Position numbers and translations under genes: made by a program. Under the pieces are notes generated by a model. The model searched no databases. It saw only the letters and a program-made list of their open reading frames with translations, and was not told the DNA's origin. Source: Natronospirillum sp. (lineage in GTDB: Bacteria > Pseudomonadota > Gammaproteobacteria > Pseudomonadales > Natronospirillaceae). From it: a DNA stretch of 64,000 bases. The DNA lies in assembly GCF_022565775.1 (NCBI RefSeq), contig NZ_JAIUMC010000002.1, forward strand, positions 62,001 to 126,000, in the 5' to 3' direction. Of this stretch, positions 61,633 through 64,000 are shown in pieces (positions within the stretch are counted from its first letter, which is position 1; every line of letters begins with the position of its first letter).

Positions 61633-63255
61633 ATGCAGGATTTGGTAGGTAGTATGACCACGGCAGAAAACACCCTGGCCACCGGTCAGCAGCAGGAAGA
61701 CCTGCTGACCCGACTGGCCGCCAAGCACACACTGGCGTCATTGCTCGACTGTATCGTGTCAGAGGCCATGCAACTGACCAATGCGGACGGGGGCACCCTG
61801 TACCTAATGGACGGCGACGGGGAGAGCAGCGAGCTGCACTTTTCCGTTGTGCGTACCGATTCTCTGGGTATCCAGCTCAATGGCTATGATGGTGATGAGG
61901 TGCCGATGGCCCCCATCCCGCTGTATGAGGCGGGTGAGCCCAACCACCATAATGTCGCCAGTCATGCAGCGCTGAGCCGGAAGCCGGTGATCATAGATGA
62001 CGCCTATACGGTCAGTGAATTCGATTTTTCCGGTACCAAGAAATTCGACCAGTCGACCGGCTACCGGTCGCGCAGCTTTCTGACCCAGCCGCTGCTGGAC
62101 CATCAGGGTGAAGTGATCGGCGTTTTACAGCTGCTGAACTCGCGCAACCACAACAACGAGGTCGGCCCGTTTTCTCCCGAGATTCTGCCCTCCGTGCAGG
62201 CACTGGCCAAGTACGCCGCCATTTCCCTGAACAACCAGGTGCTTATCCACGGACACAAGGAACTGCTTGATTCTTTTATCAAGGCGCTGGCCAGTATTAC
62301 CGATGTACGATCACCACATACGTCACTGCATTGCCAGCGCATTCCCGAATTGACCGAGCTGATCGCGCGAGCCGCCTGTGAAGACAAGTCCGGGTATTTC
62401 AAGGATTTTCAACTCAACGATGAAGAGTGGTATGAGCTGAGCGTAGCTGCCTGGCTGCATGATTGCGGCAAGCTGGCAACACCGGACTATGTGGTCGACA
62501 AGGCCACCAAACTGCACATGCTCTGGGATGGCATTGATGCCATCCGGGCTCGTTTCAGCGCACTGAAGGCGCAGACAGAAGCGGGTTATCTGCGCGCCAT
62601 GCTGGCACCGAACGCGGATCGTGAAGCACTGGAAAAGAAGTTGGCCGATGAACTGGCGCAACTGGATGATGACTGCGACTTTGTGAGCCGGGCCAACACC
62701 GGCGGCGAGTTCATGAAGCCGGAAGATCAAGCCCGAATCCGTGAATTGTCCAAAACTCACTGGATCGATGCGGACGGTAACAGACAGCCCTTGCTGACCG
62801 AGGTCGAGGTGGACAACCTGTGTATCTCGCGGGGTACCCTGAACAATGAAGAGCGAGCCACGATCAATCGCCACATTGATATCACGATTGAGATCCTCGA
62901 GGCGTTGCCGTTTCCGCGAAATCTGCGCCGGGTGCCCGAATACGCGGGCGGTCACCACGAGAAGATGAATGGCAAGGGGTTTCCGCGCGGCCTGACCCGG
63001 GATCAATTGTCGATTCCTGCGCGCATGATGGGTGTCGCCGACATATTTGAAGCCCTGACGGCCAAGGAGCGGCCCTACAAGAAGCCCATGCCCCTGAGTC
63101 AGGCGTTCAGCATTCTGCGCAATATGCGCGACGAAGAGCATATTGATCCGGATGTGTTCGAGCTGTTTCTGCGCAGCGGCGTCTGGAAAGAATACGCAGA
63201 GCGCCATCTGTCGGAAGAGCAGAAGGATGTGACCGACGCCACCGAGTACCTGTAA
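61633..63255 (+). CDS. GAF plus HD-GYP-like phosphohydrolase with a variant motif
   Basis: A protein of up to 540 residues. An N-terminal GAF domain (about 20-205) is followed by an HD domain with WLHDCGK (H276, D277). The second signature reads HHEKMNGKGFP (441-451), versus the HHExxDGxGYP of classical HD-GYP enzymes. About 100 extra residues (about 300-405) separate the two halves. It may hydrolyse cyclic di-GMP, but the altered motif makes this uncertain. An ATG at 61654 is an alternative start. It stands alone between pgpA and dxs. Confidence 0.82.
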   Translation: MQDLVGSMTTAENTLATGQQQEDLLTRLAAKHTLASLLDCIVSEAMQLTNADGGTLYLMDGDGESSELHFSVVRTDSLGIQLNGYDGDEVPMAPIPLYEAGEPNHHNVASHAALSRKPVIIDDAYTVSEFDFSGTKKFDQSTGYRSRSFLTQPLLDHQGEVIGVLQLLNSRNHNNEVGPFSPEILPSVQALAKYAAISLNNQVLIHGHKELLDSFIKALASITDVRSPHTSLHCQRIPELTELIARAACEDKSGYFKDFQLNDEEWYELSVAAWLHDCGKLATPDYVVDKATKLHMLWDGIDAIRARFSALKAQTEAGYLRAMLAPNADREALEKKLADELAQLDDDCDFVSRANTGGEFMKPEDQARIRELSKTHWIDADGNRQPLLTEVEVDNLCISRGTLNNEERATINRHIDITIEILEALPFPRNLRRVPEYAGGHHEKMNGKGFPRGLTRDQLSIPARMMGVADIFEALTAKERPYKKPMPLSQAFSILRNMRDEEHIDPDVFELFLRSGVWKEYAERHLSEEQKDVTDATEYL

Positions 63256-63268
63256 CCGGGACTCTGTG

Positions 63269-64000
63269 TCAGCCTTGGCTGTCCTTTTGCCAGGCTCTGA
63301 TACGTGCTTCGAGGCTGGCGCTGTCGAGTCCCGCCTGCTGCAGTTGCTGTGCAGCGCTGGCATGGTCCAGATACTGGTCTGGCAGACCTATCTGCAGCAT
63401 TGGCTGGCGATGACCGTTCGCGGCCATCCACTCGGCAACCGCTGAGCCAGCCCCTCCGGCAACGACGTTTTCTTCCAATGTCACGATGGCCGCATGCCGA
63501 CCCATAAGTTCCGTCAGGCATTCGGTGTCCAGTGGCTTGATGAAACGCATGTCCACCAGTGTGGCCTGCAGTGCTTCGGCCACGGCGCGAGCCGGTTCCA
63601 CCAAGCTGCCGAACGCCAGCAGAGCCAAAGCATTCTTCTTGCGGCTGCGCCGCAGCACTTCAGCCTTGCCCAAGGGAATCGGCTCCAGGTCTTTCGCCGG
63701 CTCGGTACCCGGGCCAGTGCCCCTGGGGTAGCGCACGGCGGCCGGGCCTTCATGGTGATAGCCGGTACTGAGCAGGCGCCGCAACTCGGACTCATCTCGC
63801 GGTGTCATCACCACCATGTTGGGAATGCAGCGCAGGTAGGTCAGGTCGAAGCTGCCGGCATGAGTCGGGCCATCCTCACCCACCAGTCCGGCGCGATCAA
63901 TGGCAAACAGAACATCCAGGTTCTGCAGGGCCACGTCATGAATCAATTGGTCATAGCCACGCTGCAGAAAGGTTGAATAAATGGCCACCACAGGCTTGGC
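63269..64000 (-). CDS. dxs: 1-deoxy-D-xylulose-5-phosphate synthase, partial (5' end beyond window)
   Basis: The C-terminal 243 residues of DXS, first enzyme of the MEP pathway and source of the DXP used for thiazole by ThiG. Visible are [51 protein letters not shown], and the transketolase C-terminal domain with VTLEENV. The frame runs through the right edge. DXS needs thiamine diphosphate, so it depends on products of several genes in this window. Confidence 0.96.
   Translation of the reverse strand, partial: AKPVVAIYSTFLQRGYDQLIHDVALQNLDVLFAIDRAGLVGEDGPTHAGSFDLTYLRCIPNMVVMTPRDESELRRLLSTGYHHEGPAAVRYPRGTGPGTEPAKDLEPIPLGKAEVLRRSRKKNALALLAFGSLVEPARAVAEALQATLVDMRFIKPLDTECLTELMGRHAAIVTLEENVVAGGAGSAVAEWMAANGHRQPMLQIGLPDQYLDHASAAQQLQQAGLDSASLEARIRAWQKDSQG

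Overview
The window is a stretch of ordinary, moderately GC-rich bacterial chromosome. Gene order and protein content point to a gammaproteobacterium of the Pseudomonadales/Oceanospirillales type. Several runs match gene order I know from Pseudomonas: asmA-mutY-yggX-tRNA-Phe, queA-tgt-yajC-secD-secF, suhB/trmJ-cysE-iscR-iscS, ndk-rlmN-pilF-ispG-hisS-yfgM-bamB-der, and nrdR-ribD-ribB-ribH-nusB-thiL-pgpA. No phage, transposase, integrase or CRISPR array is visible. Species assignment is inference; no rRNA gene is present.

Layout. 1-2.2 kb: a partial PAS histidine kinase behind a DUF917 gene, then tRNA-Phe. 2.3-5.5 kb: a minus-strand PilZ-AsmA-mutY-yggX operon. 5.6-10.1 kb: msrA, a small exported protein, argA-pyrF and a CYTH triphosphatase. 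10.1-16.2 kb: a thiamine operon (thiC, fused thiD-thiE, thiS, thiG, thiH) led by a sigma70-type promoter and a TPP riboswitch. 16.4-21.1 kb: fbp, a CBS protein, fadE with a palindromic operator, and a small exported beta-rich protein. 21.2-26.8 kb: queuosine genes followed by the SecDF-YajC translocase. 26.8-31.1 kb: a patatin-like hydrolase, a catalytically degraded SuhB homologue, trmJ, cysE and a small LuxR-type regulator. 31.2-34 kb: trhO and an exported nuclease.

33.9-42.9 kb holds the most distinctive locus: iscR-iscS-sufB-sufC-sufD-sufS-(A-type carrier)-sufT-sufE-CobW, behind a promoter overlaid by a near-consensus type-1 IscR box. It joins ISC control and the ISC desulfurase to a SUF scaffold and carries two cysteine desulfurases. 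The IscS lacks the C-terminal tail used for IscU docking, and iscU is absent from the locus. 43-46.2 kb: small accessory genes (GNAT, DUF4864, HNH) and an unknown outer-membrane-like protein. 46.3-54.4 kb: the ndk-to-der housekeeping run, here without rodZ. 54.4-56 kb: xseA and hlyU. 56-56.5 kb: a gene-free, highly structured stretch with DnaA-box matches. 56.5-61.6 kb: nrdR and a riboflavin/nusB/thiL/pgpA operon lacking riboflavin synthase. 61.6-64 kb: a GAF/HD-GYP-like protein and the 3' part of dxs.

I see no clearly new multi-gene system. The best leads are the hybrid ISC/SUF operon, the degraded SuhB, the TPP riboswitch with an 18-bp hairpin inserted in its P5 loop, the three-way-junction palindrome between thiG and thiH, and the structured DnaA-box region upstream of nrdR.
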